Assembly (NCBI GenBank): GCA_016868815.1 | Contig: VGFQ01000011.1 | Location: 1-64,000, forward strand | Direction: 5' to 3' | Length of the DNA stretch: 64,000 nucleotides | Source: Bacteroidota bacterium | Lineage (GTDB): Bacteria > Bacteroidota > Bacteroidia > Chitinophagales > Chitinophagaceae | Shown here: positions 52,816 through 63,007 of the stretch, in pieces | Numbering within the stretch: the first letter of the stretch is position 1 | Layout: each line of letters begins with the position of its first letter | The notes under the pieces: generated by a model | Seen by the model: the letters and a program-made list of their open reading frames with translations, nothing else | The model's database searches: none | What the model was told of the DNA's origin: nothing | Made by a program: the position numbers and the translations under genes

Positions 52816-55781
52816 TGGAGATTTTCGACATGGGGCCAACGATGTCATACCACCGTCTTTCGTTGAATGGAAACATCCTTTGGGGGGGGCTTTTGCTGTT
52901 GGTGGTGGCTTCACTGACCCCCTTTCTGGTGAAGGGGCAAAACACGATCGGCATCCCCCGGATTGCCAATTTCAGCAAGGAGACCTATCGGGGAGGGACG
53001 CAGGTGTGGGATATCGGCCAGGATGCGTCGGGGAGGATGTATTTCGCAAACGCCGAGGGGCTGCTGACCTTCGACGGCGGATATTGGAAGCTGTATCCCC
53101 TCCCGAATCGGACGAACATGCGGTCACTGGCTATTGGCTTAGAGGGAAAGATCTATGTCGGCGGACAAGGGGAGCTGGGCTTCTTCAAAGCCGATGGCGC
53201 CGGAAGGCTTCAATATACTTCACTCCTTACCTTGCTCCCTGCCGCTGATCGGAGCTTTGCCGACATCTGGGATATCGAGTTGATGGGAGAATCCGTCTTT
53301 TTCAGAGTTTCCGACAGGGTTATACTGGAGTATCGCGACGGGGGTTTCACCAGCTACCCCGCTGCTACCGCCTGGCTGCACTTACAAATGGCGGGCGGAA
53401 GGCTCTTCGCACAAGACCGAGACAGGGGATTACTTGTCCTCAAACGGCAGCGCTGGGTCCCGCTGACGCAGGCAAGTCTCCTGCACAACCGAGTCGTGGC
53501 GGGCATCTTGTCTAAGGAGGATGAGGCTCCGCTCCTCATCACGACCGACGCCAAAGCTAGCCAGATCCGGAACGACAGCCTCCTTCCAGCCCCCGAATGG
53601 AAGGGGCAGGCAGCAGGAGATCGCATCTTCCGTGCTTTCACTATAGGAAGGGACGCCATTGCTTTCGCCACCGTATCCAAGGGCTGCATCATTACTGACA
53701 GGAATGGGAGATTCATCCAGCATATCTCCCGGGCGGAAGGGCTTCAAGACAACAACGTAATCAGTATCTTCCCAGACAGAGAAGGCAACCTCTGGACAGG
53801 ACTCAACAACGGCATCAGCTGTATTGCCTACGCTGCTGCCATCAAATATATCACGCCAGACCTTGGAAACGAGCTATCCGGCTACTCGGCACGGATCATC
53901 GACCACCACCTCTATGTGGGCACTTCCGACGGTGTGTACCAAGCCCTACTGGAGAATGAACGCCCGGAGCTCTCCTTCTCCAGGTCCGCCTTCCGGAAGG
54001 TTGGACAGACGGATGGCCAGACCTGGCGGATCGACGAACTGAACGGCGCTCTGCTCATCGCGCACACCTTCGGCATCTTCAGCCTGACACCAGGACAAGA
54101 GACCGCAAGCCGCATCAGCAGCGATGCCGGTTGGATCTTCGTACCGACAAGCCCCGTAAGTCCGTCGCCAGACATCCTCGCCGGCACCTATTCCGGACTC
54201 AAGCAAATCGGATACGACGGCCAGCGATTTACAGACAGAGGAAACCTTAAGGGGACATATGAATCTCTTCGATTCCTCATCCAGGACAACAATGGCATCT
54301 TATGGGCATCCCATCCCTACCGGGGCATCTACAGGATAAGACCCGACCTGAACCATGGCAGCTACGCAGCTGAGCTGATGACAGAAACCAGAGGGCTTCC
54401 TTCGGCCCTCGGCAACCATGTCTACAAGGTTCGCAACAGACCTGTATTCGGGACTCAACAAGGTGTCTATGAATTCGAATCGAGTACAGAACGGTTCCGC
54501 AGATCGGCATTCTTCGACAGCCTGCTGGGCACCCGCGAAGTGCGTTACCTGCAAGAGGATGAGAAGGGCCGTATCTGGTTCTGTTCAGGGAAAAGGATCG
54601 GCATCATCTACCCCGAAGCAACCACTCGACGATTGCAGGTTCGGATGGTGCCCGAACTGGACGGAAAGATCCTCTCCGGCTTTGAGAACGTATACCCATA
54701 CGATGACCGGAACGTATTGATCGCCTCAGAGAAAGGCATGGTACACTTGGACCTGCAGAAATACCTGCAGGGTGGTCGTAGGCCAACACCCATCCTGAGT
54801 AGGGCAGTAGCCTTGGGGCCGCAGGACAGCATCCTCTATGATGGGCATGCGCCTACTCCAGGCACAGATGAGGCAGCCGCCGAAAAAACCTTACTCCCCT
54901 CCAATTTCGACGCCTTCCACTTCGAATACGCCTCCCCCACCTACGAGGCGTCAGAGACCGTTGAATACAGTTACCTGCTGGAAGGATACGACCCCGATTG
55001 GAGCGAATGGTCTACACGTCATCAAAAAGATTACACGAACCTGTCCGCAGGCGAGTACCTGTTCCGAGTACGGACACGCGATGACACCGGGCATACGCCC
55101 GAAGCGCAAGGATTCGCATTCACCATACGACCACCCTGGTATATCGGATTCTGGGCCAGGATTGCATATTGTATAGGTGGACTGCTAGCTGCATACGGGC
55201 TGCATCGCTATCAGCGAATGCGACTTGAGAGACAACGCAGGCGCTTCGAAGAAGAACAGCGGCGGATGCTGGTACCCCACCAGTTGGAAATCGAAAAAAA
55301 CGAGAAAGAAATCATTCGGCTGCAGAATGAAAGACTGGGACAGGAAATCATGCTGAAAAACCGAGAACTGGCAGACACTTCCATGCACCTAGTGGAGCGC
55401 AACGAGGCCCTTGCCAAGGTCAAAGACTCCCTGCAGAGACTATACCGACACAAACAGGACGACCACGACATCAAAAGGACCCTGCAGCTGATCGGCGAAA
55501 TCGAACGCAACGACGACAGCTGGAACCGCTTCACAAGCCACTTCGACGAGATCAATGGCAACTTCATGCGGAACCTACGGCTAGCCCACCCCAAACTCAC
55601 GGTCACCGACCTCAAACTCTGTACCTATCTGGAACTCAACCTCTCTTCCAAAGAGATCGCGCAGCTTGCCAACATTTCTGTTAGAGGCGTCGAAATCTCT
55701 CGCTATCGGCTTCGCAAGAAACTCGGACTAGACACCGATAAATCTCTACCCGAATTCCTTGAACGCTTCAAGCAGACCTAG
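52815..55781 (+). CDS. Sensor/LuxR-type transcriptional regulator (beta-propeller, Y_Y_Y, TM, HTH)
   Basis: A 988-residue one-piece regulator. After a signal anchor (WGGLLLLVVASLTPFLVKGQ) comes a long periplasmic region of propeller repeats (VWDIGQDASGRMYFANAEGLLTFDG, ISIFPDREGNLWTGLNNGISCI, LIQDNNGILWASHPYRGIYRI), then a Y_Y_Y domain (about residues 693-772, YSYLLEGYDPDWSEWS), one membrane helix (about 774-796), a coiled coil (about 800-920) and a C-terminal LuxR-type helix-turn-helix (about 927-975, LCTYLELNLSSKEIAQLANISVRGVEISRYRLRKKLGL). There is no histidine kinase or receiver domain, as in SusR-like regulators. It probably senses an oligosaccharide and activates the divergent SusCD locus. 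Confidence 0.9.
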   Translation: MEIFDMGPTMSYHRLSLNGNILWGGLLLLVVASLTPFLVKGQNTIGIPRIANFSKETYRGGTQVWDIGQDASGRMYFANAEGLLTFDGGYWKLYPLPNRTNMRSLAIGLEGKIYVGGQGELGFFKADGAGRLQYTSLLTLLPAADRSFADIWDIELMGESVFFRVSDRVILEYRDGGFTSYPAATAWLHLQMAGGRLFAQDRDRGLLVLKRQRWVPLTQASLLHNRVVAGILSKEDEAPLLITTDAKASQIRNDSLLPAPEWKGQAAGDRIFRAFTIGRDAIAFATVSKGCIITDRNGRFIQHISRAEGLQDNNVISIFPDREGNLWTGLNNGISCIAYAAAIKYITPDLGNELSGYSARIIDHHLYVGTSDGVYQALLENERPELSFSRSAFRKVGQTDGQTWRIDELNGALLIAHTFGIFSLTPGQETASRISSDAGWIFVPTSPVSPSPDILAGTYSGLKQIGYDGQRFTDRGNLKGTYESLRFLIQDNNGILWASHPYRGIYRIRPDLNHGSYAAELMTETRGLPSALGNHVYKVRNRPVFGTQQGVYEFESSTERFRRSAFFDSLLGTREVRYLQEDEKGRIWFCSGKRIGIIYPEATTRRLQVRMVPELDGKILSGFENVYPYDDRNVLIASEKGMVHLDLQKYLQGGRRPTPILSRAVALGPQDSILYDGHAPTPGTDEAAAEKTLLPSNFDAFHFEYASPTYEASETVEYSYLLEGYDPDWSEWSTRHQKDYTNLSAGEYLFRVRTRDDTGHTPEAQGFAFTIRPPWYIGFWARIAYCIGGLLAAYGLHRYQRMRLERQRRRFEEEQRRMLVPHQLEIEKNEKEIIRLQNERLGQEIMLKNRELADTSMHLVERNEALAKVKDSLQRLYRHKQDDHDIKRTLQLIGEIERNDDSWNRFTSHFDEINGNFMRNLRLAHPKLTVTDLKLCTYLELNLSSKEIAQLANISVRGVEISRYRLRKKLGLDTDKSLPEFLERFKQT

Positions 55782-55836
55782 CCATTCAAGGCGGCCAGAA
55801 AACTGGAAGCAAATACCTCAAGTTCATTCAGGATCT

Positions 55837-57855
55837 TCAGAGTGCCTTTCGGAGTCTCATCAGCCGCACGCCATGGTGCGGGATGTCCACACGTATTCCA
55901 TCCGAAGCTCTTCCCATGTCTTGCTGCCGCCATAGATCCCGCACGGACCAGTCACCCGGGAGCTGGATGTCCGCCAGTCGAAGCGTATACGAGGTGGGCT
56001 TTTCATCTCCCCACCTGAAATAGCTCTGAGGGATCCTGCCATACCCCGCCGTATGAAAGAGACCTATGACCCAGGAGCCGTCCGACATGGGCTTGAGCCA
56101 GGTCTGCACCCCCAGGGTGTCCGAGACTAGCCTCGCTGCACTGCCGAGAGGGTCCTGGTCGACGGCGATGACCTCGTCGTTCGTCAGCAATGCGAGCGTG
56201 AAATCATCCAGCTGCTCGATAGGGCAGCCGATGAGCATGGGGGCCGACAAAAGTGCGAAGAGGCTGACATGGCTGTATTGCTCGTCGGGGGTGAGTCGCG
56301 TGGGATGCATCTCGGGCCCGATGCTGACATTACCGAGGATCATCATGTCGGGGTCGCTCCAATGGCCGGGCCCGGCGTAAGGCCCCCACCGGTCGAGCGT
56401 GAAGGTGTTCATGTACAGGCTGTGCCAGCTGTCGCGGATATCGGGACCGGTGCGGTACATGTTCGAGGTCCGCGCCCAGTCGCGTACCTTGTCGAATGGC
56501 GCGATGTTCGAAAGGCTCAGTACAAGGTCGCGCCCAGCATTTCGCAGGGCGCCAAACATCCGATCCGCAGAGGTGACGTCCATCCGCCAGTCGTACTTGA
56601 GGAAGTCGAAGCCCCAGGCCGCCATCTGCCGGGCGTCAGACGCTTCGAAGCGGTGGGGTCCGATGCGCATGAAGGGCTGTCGGTCCTTCGAAATCATCTC
56701 GTGGGTCTCCCCACCCGTTGGGTGGTCGGAGGAACCGCCCGGATATCCCGCATAGGTTGAGATATAGGGCGTCGAATAGATGCCCGCCTTGAGGCCCATC
56801 GCATGGATGGAGTCGACCATCCCTGCCATGTCGGGGAATTTGGCATTGGGCTGCAGGGCATGCGACGAGCCGCTGCGGACACCCTGCCAGGTATCATCGA
56901 TGTTAACGTAGGACCAGCCATGGTCGGCCAGCCCTTTATCTACCATCGCCCGGGCGGAGGCCAGCACCTTGTCCCGGTCGATGCGATGGGCCCAGGAGTT
57001 CCAACCATTCCATCCCATTGGCGGCGTGAGGGCGATGGTTTCGCCAATGCAGACGCGAACCGTGGCCGTATCACGCCCGTGGTCGTTTGTTACCACCAGG
57101 CGAAGCAGATGGTCACCGGTGGCTTCGACCCTCCCGGTGATGACACCGGTGGCTGCATCCAGCGTTAGCCCTTGGGGCAGGCCGGTCGCATGGAATCGCA
57201 TCGGCCGCCGGCCAGTGGCGGAAATCCGGTAAAGGAAGGGATGTCCCGGCCTGACGCCGAAGACACGTGCCGACGTGATGCCCGGCCGTTCGAAGGGCGG
57301 AGGTGTCAGGATATACCGATCCCCTTCGTTCGGCACCGGCTGCGGCTCGGCATCGCCCGACATGGTGATCCGGGCATCTACCCAGTTGGCATAGGTCCGT
57401 TTGTTGTACACGCCACCGACGTCGTCCAGTACCAACAGGCCAAGCCGCCGGAGGCCGCGGATGTCGATATCGACCGGTACGGATGCGGCACCCAACCGCA
57501 GCGGGCCACTCTCGAAGAGTACCTTACGATCGCCCAGCACGAGAAAGCGGACGGGGATCTCGGGATTGCCTTTGTCATCGGCGCCTACAAGGGCCTGGAA
57601 ACGTAAACCCCGTTGATCGAGTTGAAAGGGCAGCACGGCGACCGACTGCAGCCCGAGGCCCCGCAAATGACGCACACCCGCAATGCGCATGGTGTCGCCA
57701 GAATAGTTGCGCCCGGCCTTCACGGGACGCAACCCCTCCGAGAACAGCTGCAGCGGAAGCTCATCGAGCCAGGTGACGCGCTGAGCGCCAGCTGCCAGGG
57801 TTACGCAGAGCAGGATCCCGATGGCGGGCAGCCGCTGCATCAAAGACTTTTTCAT
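55837..57855 (-). CDS. GH27 alpha-galactosidase-like enzyme with NPCBM domain
   Basis: A 672-residue exported glycoside hydrolase. A signal peptide ends near AAGAQ. Residues 25-165 form an NPCBM-type carbohydrate-binding domain, about 190-265 an Ig-like putative domain (HPFLYRISATGRRPMRFHATGLPQGLTLDAATGVITG), and 272-640 the GH27 barrel. GH27 marks are ALTPPMGWNGWNSWA, YVNIDDTWQG, FPDMAGMVDSIHAMGLKAGIYS, the nucleophile in FLKYDWRMD and the acid/base in GPDIRDSWHS. It removes terminal alpha-galactose. It is the last of a minus-strand group with the DUF2165 and GH28 genes. Confidence 0.92.
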   Translation of the reverse strand: MKKSLMQRLPAIGILLCVTLAAGAQRVTWLDELPLQLFSEGLRPVKAGRNYSGDTMRIAGVRHLRGLGLQSVAVLPFQLDQRGLRFQALVGADDKGNPEIPVRFLVLGDRKVLFESGPLRLGAASVPVDIDIRGLRRLGLLVLDDVGGVYNKRTYANWVDARITMSGDAEPQPVPNEGDRYILTPPPFERPGITSARVFGVRPGHPFLYRISATGRRPMRFHATGLPQGLTLDAATGVITGRVEATGDHLLRLVVTNDHGRDTATVRVCIGETIALTPPMGWNGWNSWAHRIDRDKVLASARAMVDKGLADHGWSYVNIDDTWQGVRSGSSHALQPNAKFPDMAGMVDSIHAMGLKAGIYSTPYISTYAGYPGGSSDHPTGGETHEMISKDRQPFMRIGPHRFEASDARQMAAWGFDFLKYDWRMDVTSADRMFGALRNAGRDLVLSLSNIAPFDKVRDWARTSNMYRTGPDIRDSWHSLYMNTFTLDRWGPYAGPGHWSDPDMMILGNVSIGPEMHPTRLTPDEQYSHVSLFALLSAPMLIGCPIEQLDDFTLALLTNDEVIAVDQDPLGSAARLVSDTLGVQTWLKPMSDGSWVIGLFHTAGYGRIPQSYFRWGDEKPTSYTLRLADIQLPGDWSVRDLWRQQDMGRASDGIRVDIPHHGVRLMRLRKAL

Positions 57856-57915
57856 GACTTGTCAGATTGGATCGGGGTGGCCTTAGGATAAGCAGGTAAG
57901 ATCAATGGAATCAAA

Positions 57916-58431
57916 CTAACGGGAACGATCATGCGCATCATGACCAGACGTATGGAAGATCAAGAGCAGTAAGAAGACGGCGGTGAGGTGAAAGGCTGTC
58001 CCCTGCGTAGCAACAGCCCCGCCCCGCCACATGAGGAACCACTCACCCGCCACGGTGGCGAAGCCACCGAACCAGAGCAGCACGGCGCCTCCATAGGCAT
58101 AGATCGAAGGTGCTGAAGCCCGCTGAAACAACGCCACATCGGTGGTGCGGGCCTGCCACATGCGCCAGGCACCCAGCCAGGCGAGGGCTCCGCAAGCGAT
58201 CTCCCAGATGATGATACACAGATACAGCAGGTGGTGCACCCAGGGTGCCTCGACGCGTCGCCAGCGCAAGGCCTCGCCAGAGAATAGATCTTCCATACGG
58301 GTGACCTCTCTTACGAAAGCCAAGTTCGTCGGATAATCGACGACGTTGGTGAGTCCAACGATCAGCAGAAAGGCTCCCGCCATCCCGGAGAAAAGGATCT
58401 TGATGTCCCGATTCGCATTCATGTCGATCAT
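57916..58431 (-). CDS. DUF2165 family small integral membrane protein
   Basis: A 171-residue protein with four membrane segments (about residues 12-30, 68-90, 108-130 and 140-160). The conserved pattern is TNVVDYPTNLAFVREVTRMED and later WGG-like GEWFLMW, as in the DUF2165 family of unknown function. It lies between the GH28 gene (13 bases) and the GH27 gene (60 bases) on the same strand, so it is probably cotranscribed with glycan enzymes. The ATG at 58431 is followed by another at 58422. Confidence 0.85.
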   Translation of the reverse strand: MIDMNANRDIKILFSGMAGAFLLIVGLTNVVDYPTNLAFVREVTRMEDLFSGEALRWRRVEAPWVHHLLYLCIIIWEIACGALAWLGAWRMWQARTTDVALFQRASAPSIYAYGGAVLLWFGGFATVAGEWFLMWRGGAVATQGTAFHLTAVFLLLLIFHTSGHDAHDRSR

Positions 58432-58444
58432 CGTGTCTTTCGGC

Positions 58445-60046
58445 TCAGCGGACGACGTGGTTGACCCTGCGTACGGCCTTGTCCTGCGGATACGACATCT
58501 TGAGACCTTCCAGCGTCACTGCTTGTGTCTCATGCAGCAGGATCACGGGCAGTTCCTTGGTCGTAGGAATATGCAGACCGTTGAGTCGGGCATCTCGTAC
58601 ATCATCCATGACCAGGGCTGGACGGAAGTCTTCTACCCGGTAGCGCAATGTCACGTTATGAAACCGGATGCCCTCGGCATGCCGCAGGTAGAAGCCCCAG
58701 GCGGGCAGCTCACCGAACATCGAGAACTCAGGGTACTGGGCACGGTTCTCCGGCACACGTCCAAGGTCTTCTAGAGGAATGCGTGCTACCGACCTGTCAC
58801 CGCCCCCACCATAAGTGATGTCGATGTCCTCGAGCAAGACATCCTGCACGGGGAAGCCAGGAAGTCCCGTGATGGAGGAGGGCACGAGGTTGTAGGGGAG
58901 AAAGGGATGGCCGTAGATATGATAATGCGAGGGACGGATGGGCATCCGGTCAAATCCTGGGTTGAGGTGGTCGGGAGGCCCCTCGATGGGATAGCCCTGA
59001 TCGGGCTTGAGGAGGGGTATGTCGGCTGTCACATCTGCGATGCGGACCTTGCGGAGAATGCCCGGACTTCCCTCCGTGTTGCGATGGCCACGACGGATGA
59101 AGACGGCGTTGCCTGTGTTGCGGGCCCGGACATGTCGGATGTCGATGTCCTCGACAAGGCCACCGTCGACCGCTTCGATGGCGATGGCGGAGCGGTAGGT
59201 GTCGAAGACGGTCAGGTTGCGCAAGGTGATTCGCCGGAAGCCACCGTGGCTTGCCGTCCCCAGCTTGAAGGCGCTGGCGCTGGAACGGACGGTATTGCTG
59301 TCGATGTACACATCTTCGCAGCCGAGGCGGGGATCTTCTGACTTCAGGCAGATGCCATCGTCGGAGGAGTTGATCATGCAGTTCGTAATGCGCACGCGCC
59401 GCGAGTCAGTGACGTCTAGCCCGTCGTTGTTCCAGTAGGCTGTACTCTGCACCGTGACCCGGTCGATGACGACGCTGTCGCAGTCGCGGTAGTCCTGTAC
59501 CCAGTCGGTGGAATTCTTCAGCGTCACACCCGTGACGCGGACATTCCGGCATTGAAGGAAGAAGATATTCATGATACGTCCACCGGGCCGTTTGTACAGC
59601 CAGATGCTGTCTTGCTGGACTTCTCCGCTGCGCAGCCTACGGAACAGGTCAAGCATATACTCCTGACCCTGCCCGTCGATGACACCTTGCCCTGTGACAG
59701 AGATATCTCGCACACCATGGGCAGAGAGAAAGCCACGCATCCAGGGCAATTGGTTGTACAGGGTCGATTTGGGATTGGCCAGCAGCCTGGCGCCCTTCTG
59801 CAAGTGCAGCTCCACGCCCGACTTCAGCACCAGTGGCCCACTCAAGTAGTTACCGGGCGGCACCACCACACGCCCACCGCCCCGGGCAGAGACTCGGTCG
59901 ATCACGGATTGGATCACGGCGGCGTTATCCGTCTCCCCATCAGCGACAGCACCCGCTTTCACAATATCGGCCAAGCCCTGTGCCTGGACGTACGAGGATG
60001 TTGAAATGAAACCTATCATGCAAAGGAAGGCGACGATTTGTCTCAT
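58445..60046 (-). CDS. GH28 family polygalacturonase-like glycoside hydrolase
   Basis: A 533-residue exported right-handed beta-helix enzyme. After the signal peptide (SSYVQAQ) it shows DIVKAGAVADGETDNAAVIQSVIDR and PPGNYLSGPLVLKSGVELHLQKGARLLA, then the GH28 active-site series: WNNDGLDV (variant of NTDG), SSDDGICLKS with the catalytic Asp pair, and TASHGGFRRI in the GHG position. It cleaves galacturonic-acid-containing polysaccharides such as pectin or rhamnogalacturonan in the periplasm. The start at 60046 (MRQIVAFL) gives the signal peptide. It heads a run with DUF2165 and GH27. Confidence 0.93.
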   Translation of the reverse strand: MRQIVAFLCMIGFISTSSYVQAQGLADIVKAGAVADGETDNAAVIQSVIDRVSARGGGRVVVPPGNYLSGPLVLKSGVELHLQKGARLLANPKSTLYNQLPWMRGFLSAHGVRDISVTGQGVIDGQGQEYMLDLFRRLRSGEVQQDSIWLYKRPGGRIMNIFFLQCRNVRVTGVTLKNSTDWVQDYRDCDSVVIDRVTVQSTAYWNNDGLDVTDSRRVRITNCMINSSDDGICLKSEDPRLGCEDVYIDSNTVRSSASAFKLGTASHGGFRRITLRNLTVFDTYRSAIAIEAVDGGLVEDIDIRHVRARNTGNAVFIRRGHRNTEGSPGILRKVRIADVTADIPLLKPDQGYPIEGPPDHLNPGFDRMPIRPSHYHIYGHPFLPYNLVPSSITGLPGFPVQDVLLEDIDITYGGGGDRSVARIPLEDLGRVPENRAQYPEFSMFGELPAWGFYLRHAEGIRFHNVTLRYRVEDFRPALVMDDVRDARLNGLHIPTTKELPVILLHETQAVTLEGLKMSYPQDKAVRRVNHVVR

Positions 60047-60175
60047 ACCGTTGTCAAAAAGATTTGTCGGGATCATGCATGCGGGAAGGACCGGCTTTTT
60101 TCTTCCACTCATCACAGAAAGACCTGAAGCGCACATATGAAGATATGAATTCAGGCGAATCGCTTCTGGGGCTGG

Positions 60176-62401
60176 CTAAGTCTTCTGGAATCCATACCGG
60201 AGGGAGACCACTACCCCGCTGCCGGCAGCCACGATGCCGGACGAATACGGCCTGTAGCGGCGATCAGAGATATTCTCCCATGCCACCACAAGGAAAGTCT
60301 TCTCTCCCACCCGACACTCCCCCCGAAGGTTGAACACATGCCATGCTGGGCAATAGGGCCTACCCAGTGCATCTTTTGCGTAGATATCTGCCTTCAGCGC
60401 TTCTGATGGCGGCATCTGCTCGGGTGGAACGCTGGACTGGTACATCACCGAAAGCTCGAACGTGAAACGCCGGTGACTTTGCCTCCACTCCATACTGCCA
60501 TGAAAAGGGGGTGCATGCCGCAACGGCACTTGCACGTCTCGGGCATCATCCGTCTCCTCGCCGCGGATCCAGTTAGCATGGGCGATCCACACCAAGTGCT
60601 TCGACAGCTTCCAGCGGGATGAGAGCTGCAGACCCCAGACCCTTGCTTGCGAGGCGTTCTGCAGGGCTTCCACCCGGCTCATCACACCCGCGAAGGGGAT
60701 ACTGTCGCGGCCACTGAAGGTGAAGGGCCGCCGGACAATGGCATCCTCGAGGCGAGTGCGGAAGGCATGACCTTCCACCCGTATGATGCCTGGCACCTCG
60801 TACTCGGCACCCACCTCTGCATTCCACGCATACTCTGGCTGAAGTTCTGGGTTCGGCACCGTCACATACCCCGGTACACTCTCAAAGAGCTTACCCACAT
60901 CGTCTACATTGGGCATCCGATAGCCTGTAGAAAGACTGCCAGTGATGCGCCAATATCGGGCAGGCTTGCAGACAACGGCCAGATTGCCGGTGAGTCCTCC
61001 CTGTCGCAGCCTTACCTCTTGAAAGGGAAAGCGAATAAACACCGTGTCGAATCGAGCGTCGAGCCGGTTGTAGGCATATCGGAGCCCTCCCATCAATAAC
61101 CAACGCCCCCCGAAATCGCGTCGCAGGCTGGCATATGCGCCGGTAGTACCCCATAGGCTGCCATCCGGATATCGGCTAACATGGGGGCTCACCAGTCCGG
61201 ACGAGATGTTCGTCAGCACACCTCCAGACCCCACACGGTTGTGTACCGCCTCGAGGCCATAGCTGAGCACGAGGGAGTCCCAGCGCCGATACGCGTCCCA
61301 ATTGATGCTGAGGGCTTTCACATGCTCTGACTGCACATACCTAGAAAGGCTGCCCCGCGACCTTTGAATGCGGCTCTCGGCATAGTCCTGAAAGGCAGCC
61401 ACCATACGGGACGCATCATACAAAATATTTTTTCGGCTATTAGTGAACGTAAGCGAGTGCATCCGCCATAGCATAGGTCCATATTCCCACTCGGCAAAGC
61501 GGGGCATACCATTGCTATATTGCAGCAGCCTGTCGTAGCGGGGTGTGGTGCCGGTACCTGCGTAAGTGAAGGCGTAGAGGAGCTCTGACTGGCTGCCTGT
61601 CCGCATGGAGATCTTCTGTAGCAGATTGAGCTGCCCATAGCCAGAGAAACGCTGCAGCTGAGGCTTTGGGTTTTGAAAAACGCTGTCGACGCCACGGATT
61701 TGCGATACGTACTGGCGGCGCAGGTAGCTGTCGGGGCCGCCACGGCTACCCATACGCAGGTCTCCGAATTGGCTGTGGGTGACGGAACTCACCGCAGCCC
61801 ATCTTCCTTTACCGTAGTTCAGATCTGCATGCCAGGTGCGCTCCCCGTTGACGGTCGCATGACGGACAAGGGCGTTACCTGAAAAGCGCAGGTGTGGACT
61901 GTCGGAATAGATGGGCTTGAGGGAGTGGAAGTCCATGACCCCTCCGATGGCGTCACTCCCATAAAGGAGGGAGCCGGGACCGAATACGACCTCCCCATCC
62001 TGCAACGAAAGGGCATCTATACTGATCACATTCTGCAGATTGCCACTACGGTAGATGGCATTGTTCATGCGTACACCATCTACCACGATCAGCACCCGAT
62101 TGGTGGCGAAGCCGCGTATCATAGGACTGCCACCACCCTGTTGACTCTTCTGCACGAACACGGCACCTGACTGGGCAAGCATGTCTGCCGCCGTCTGTGG
62201 GTTGCGAAGTCGGATATCGCGGGCCGAAAGCTTCTCCACGCGGTTCGGCAGCTCGTCGCGGTCCACCTCCCATTTATTGTATGTAACGACGACCTCGTTC
62301 AACTTACTGAACGAAGTGTCTGTGCCCACCTGTGCTCCAGCGTCTGACATAGTGATCAGACAGACAGGAATGCACAGGATGGCACAGGCCATTCTTATCA
62401 T
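60176..62401 (-). CDS. TonB-dependent receptor (heme/hemoglobin-type family)
   Basis: A 741-residue outer-membrane receptor. It has a signal peptide ending near DAGAQ, a plug starting LNEVVVTYNKWEVDRDELPNRVEKL, and the signature GGGSPMIRGFATNRVLIVVDGVRMNNAIYRSGNLQNVISIDALSLQDGEVVFGPGSLLYGSDAIGG, then a barrel with YRMPNVDDVGKLF and NPELQPEYAWNAEVG. This group lacks the N-terminal carboxypeptidase-like domain of SusC and is related to hemoglobin/transferrin receptors; the ligand is unproven. The start at 62401 (MIRMACAIL) puts the signal peptide first. It follows the 175-residue membrane protein gene after about 50 bases. Confidence 0.88.
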   Translation of the reverse strand: MIRMACAILCIPVCLITMSDAGAQVGTDTSFSKLNEVVVTYNKWEVDRDELPNRVEKLSARDIRLRNPQTAADMLAQSGAVFVQKSQQGGGSPMIRGFATNRVLIVVDGVRMNNAIYRSGNLQNVISIDALSLQDGEVVFGPGSLLYGSDAIGGVMDFHSLKPIYSDSPHLRFSGNALVRHATVNGERTWHADLNYGKGRWAAVSSVTHSQFGDLRMGSRGGPDSYLRRQYVSQIRGVDSVFQNPKPQLQRFSGYGQLNLLQKISMRTGSQSELLYAFTYAGTGTTPRYDRLLQYSNGMPRFAEWEYGPMLWRMHSLTFTNSRKNILYDASRMVAAFQDYAESRIQRSRGSLSRYVQSEHVKALSINWDAYRRWDSLVLSYGLEAVHNRVGSGGVLTNISSGLVSPHVSRYPDGSLWGTTGAYASLRRDFGGRWLLMGGLRYAYNRLDARFDTVFIRFPFQEVRLRQGGLTGNLAVVCKPARYWRITGSLSTGYRMPNVDDVGKLFESVPGYVTVPNPELQPEYAWNAEVGAEYEVPGIIRVEGHAFRTRLEDAIVRRPFTFSGRDSIPFAGVMSRVEALQNASQARVWGLQLSSRWKLSKHLVWIAHANWIRGEETDDARDVQVPLRHAPPFHGSMEWRQSHRRFTFELSVMYQSSVPPEQMPPSEALKADIYAKDALGRPYCPAWHVFNLRGECRVGEKTFLVVAWENISDRRYRPYSSGIVAAGSGVVVSLRYGFQKT

Positions 62402-62453
62402 GATCTTAAAATTTTTGCCTAGAAAAATGGGCACGAGCTTCGCGCCCTGCTAT

Positions 62454-62981
62454 TCAAGAATACCGACGATAGAACGGCGGTGGCTGAAAGACCGCGTAGG
62501 GGTGGCCAGCAGAAGTCCGGCAAATGGCATATCCAGGGAAGGCTTCCACCAGCACAGCTATCGAAAACGTCATCTCATGGGCATGGGTATCTAATTCTGA
62601 GACAAGGCCCAAGCAAGGGAGCAGGATTCGCTGCAGCAAGGTAGATCCAGATCCCCTGCCTTTTCCACCATTGTGGGCAAGGGCCTCCTGCATCCAGGTC
62701 TCGTCATCGTCGAAGAGGCCTCGCAAACGGATGTGGCTACCTTCCACCGTCAAGGATGATACATCAAAGAGACGACCTTGAAGGATAGCCTCCTTGCCGG
62801 GCTTATGCCATCGAACCTCATCCCGATGGACAAGCACAGTCATATGTCCCTCCACCAAAAGACGCCCGCCCATCAGCTCCCGGATAAAGACCCTTCCGAT
62901 GAGCAGGACTGCCGAGAATACCAACGGCAAGACGGCCGTGAATAGCAGAAAGAGGACTCTCGATTTTTGAGGGACTGGCAT
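62454..62981 (-). CDS. Small single-span membrane protein, unknown function
   Basis: A 175-residue protein I cannot assign. It has a membrane segment at about residues 10-30 (LFLLFTAVLPLVFSAVLLIG), then a mainly beta domain (GRLLVEGHMTVLVHRDEVRWHKPGKEAILQGRLFDVSSLTVEG) and a C-terminal His/Pro-rich part. It is directly upstream of the TonB-dependent receptor gene on the same strand, and has a perfect TAnnTTTG promoter 18 bases before its ATG, so the two likely form an operon. A role in metal or heme uptake is possible but is only inference. Confidence 0.7.
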   Translation of the reverse strand: MPVPQKSRVLFLLFTAVLPLVFSAVLLIGRVFIRELMGGRLLVEGHMTVLVHRDEVRWHKPGKEAILQGRLFDVSSLTVEGSHIRLRGLFDDDETWMQEALAHNGGKGRGSGSTLLQRILLPCLGLVSELDTHAHEMTFSIAVLVEAFPGYAICRTSAGHPYAVFQPPPFYRRYS

Positions 62982-62999
62982 CTAGAAACTTTCGAACCC

Positions 63000-63007
63000 C
63001 AAATATA
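63000..63007 (-). promoter_or_regulatory. -7 element of the membrane protein/TonB receptor operon
   Basis: TATATTTG on the minus strand, a perfect TAnnTTTG match, ends 18 bases before the ATG at 62981, predicting a leader of about 11 bases. Confidence 0.5.
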
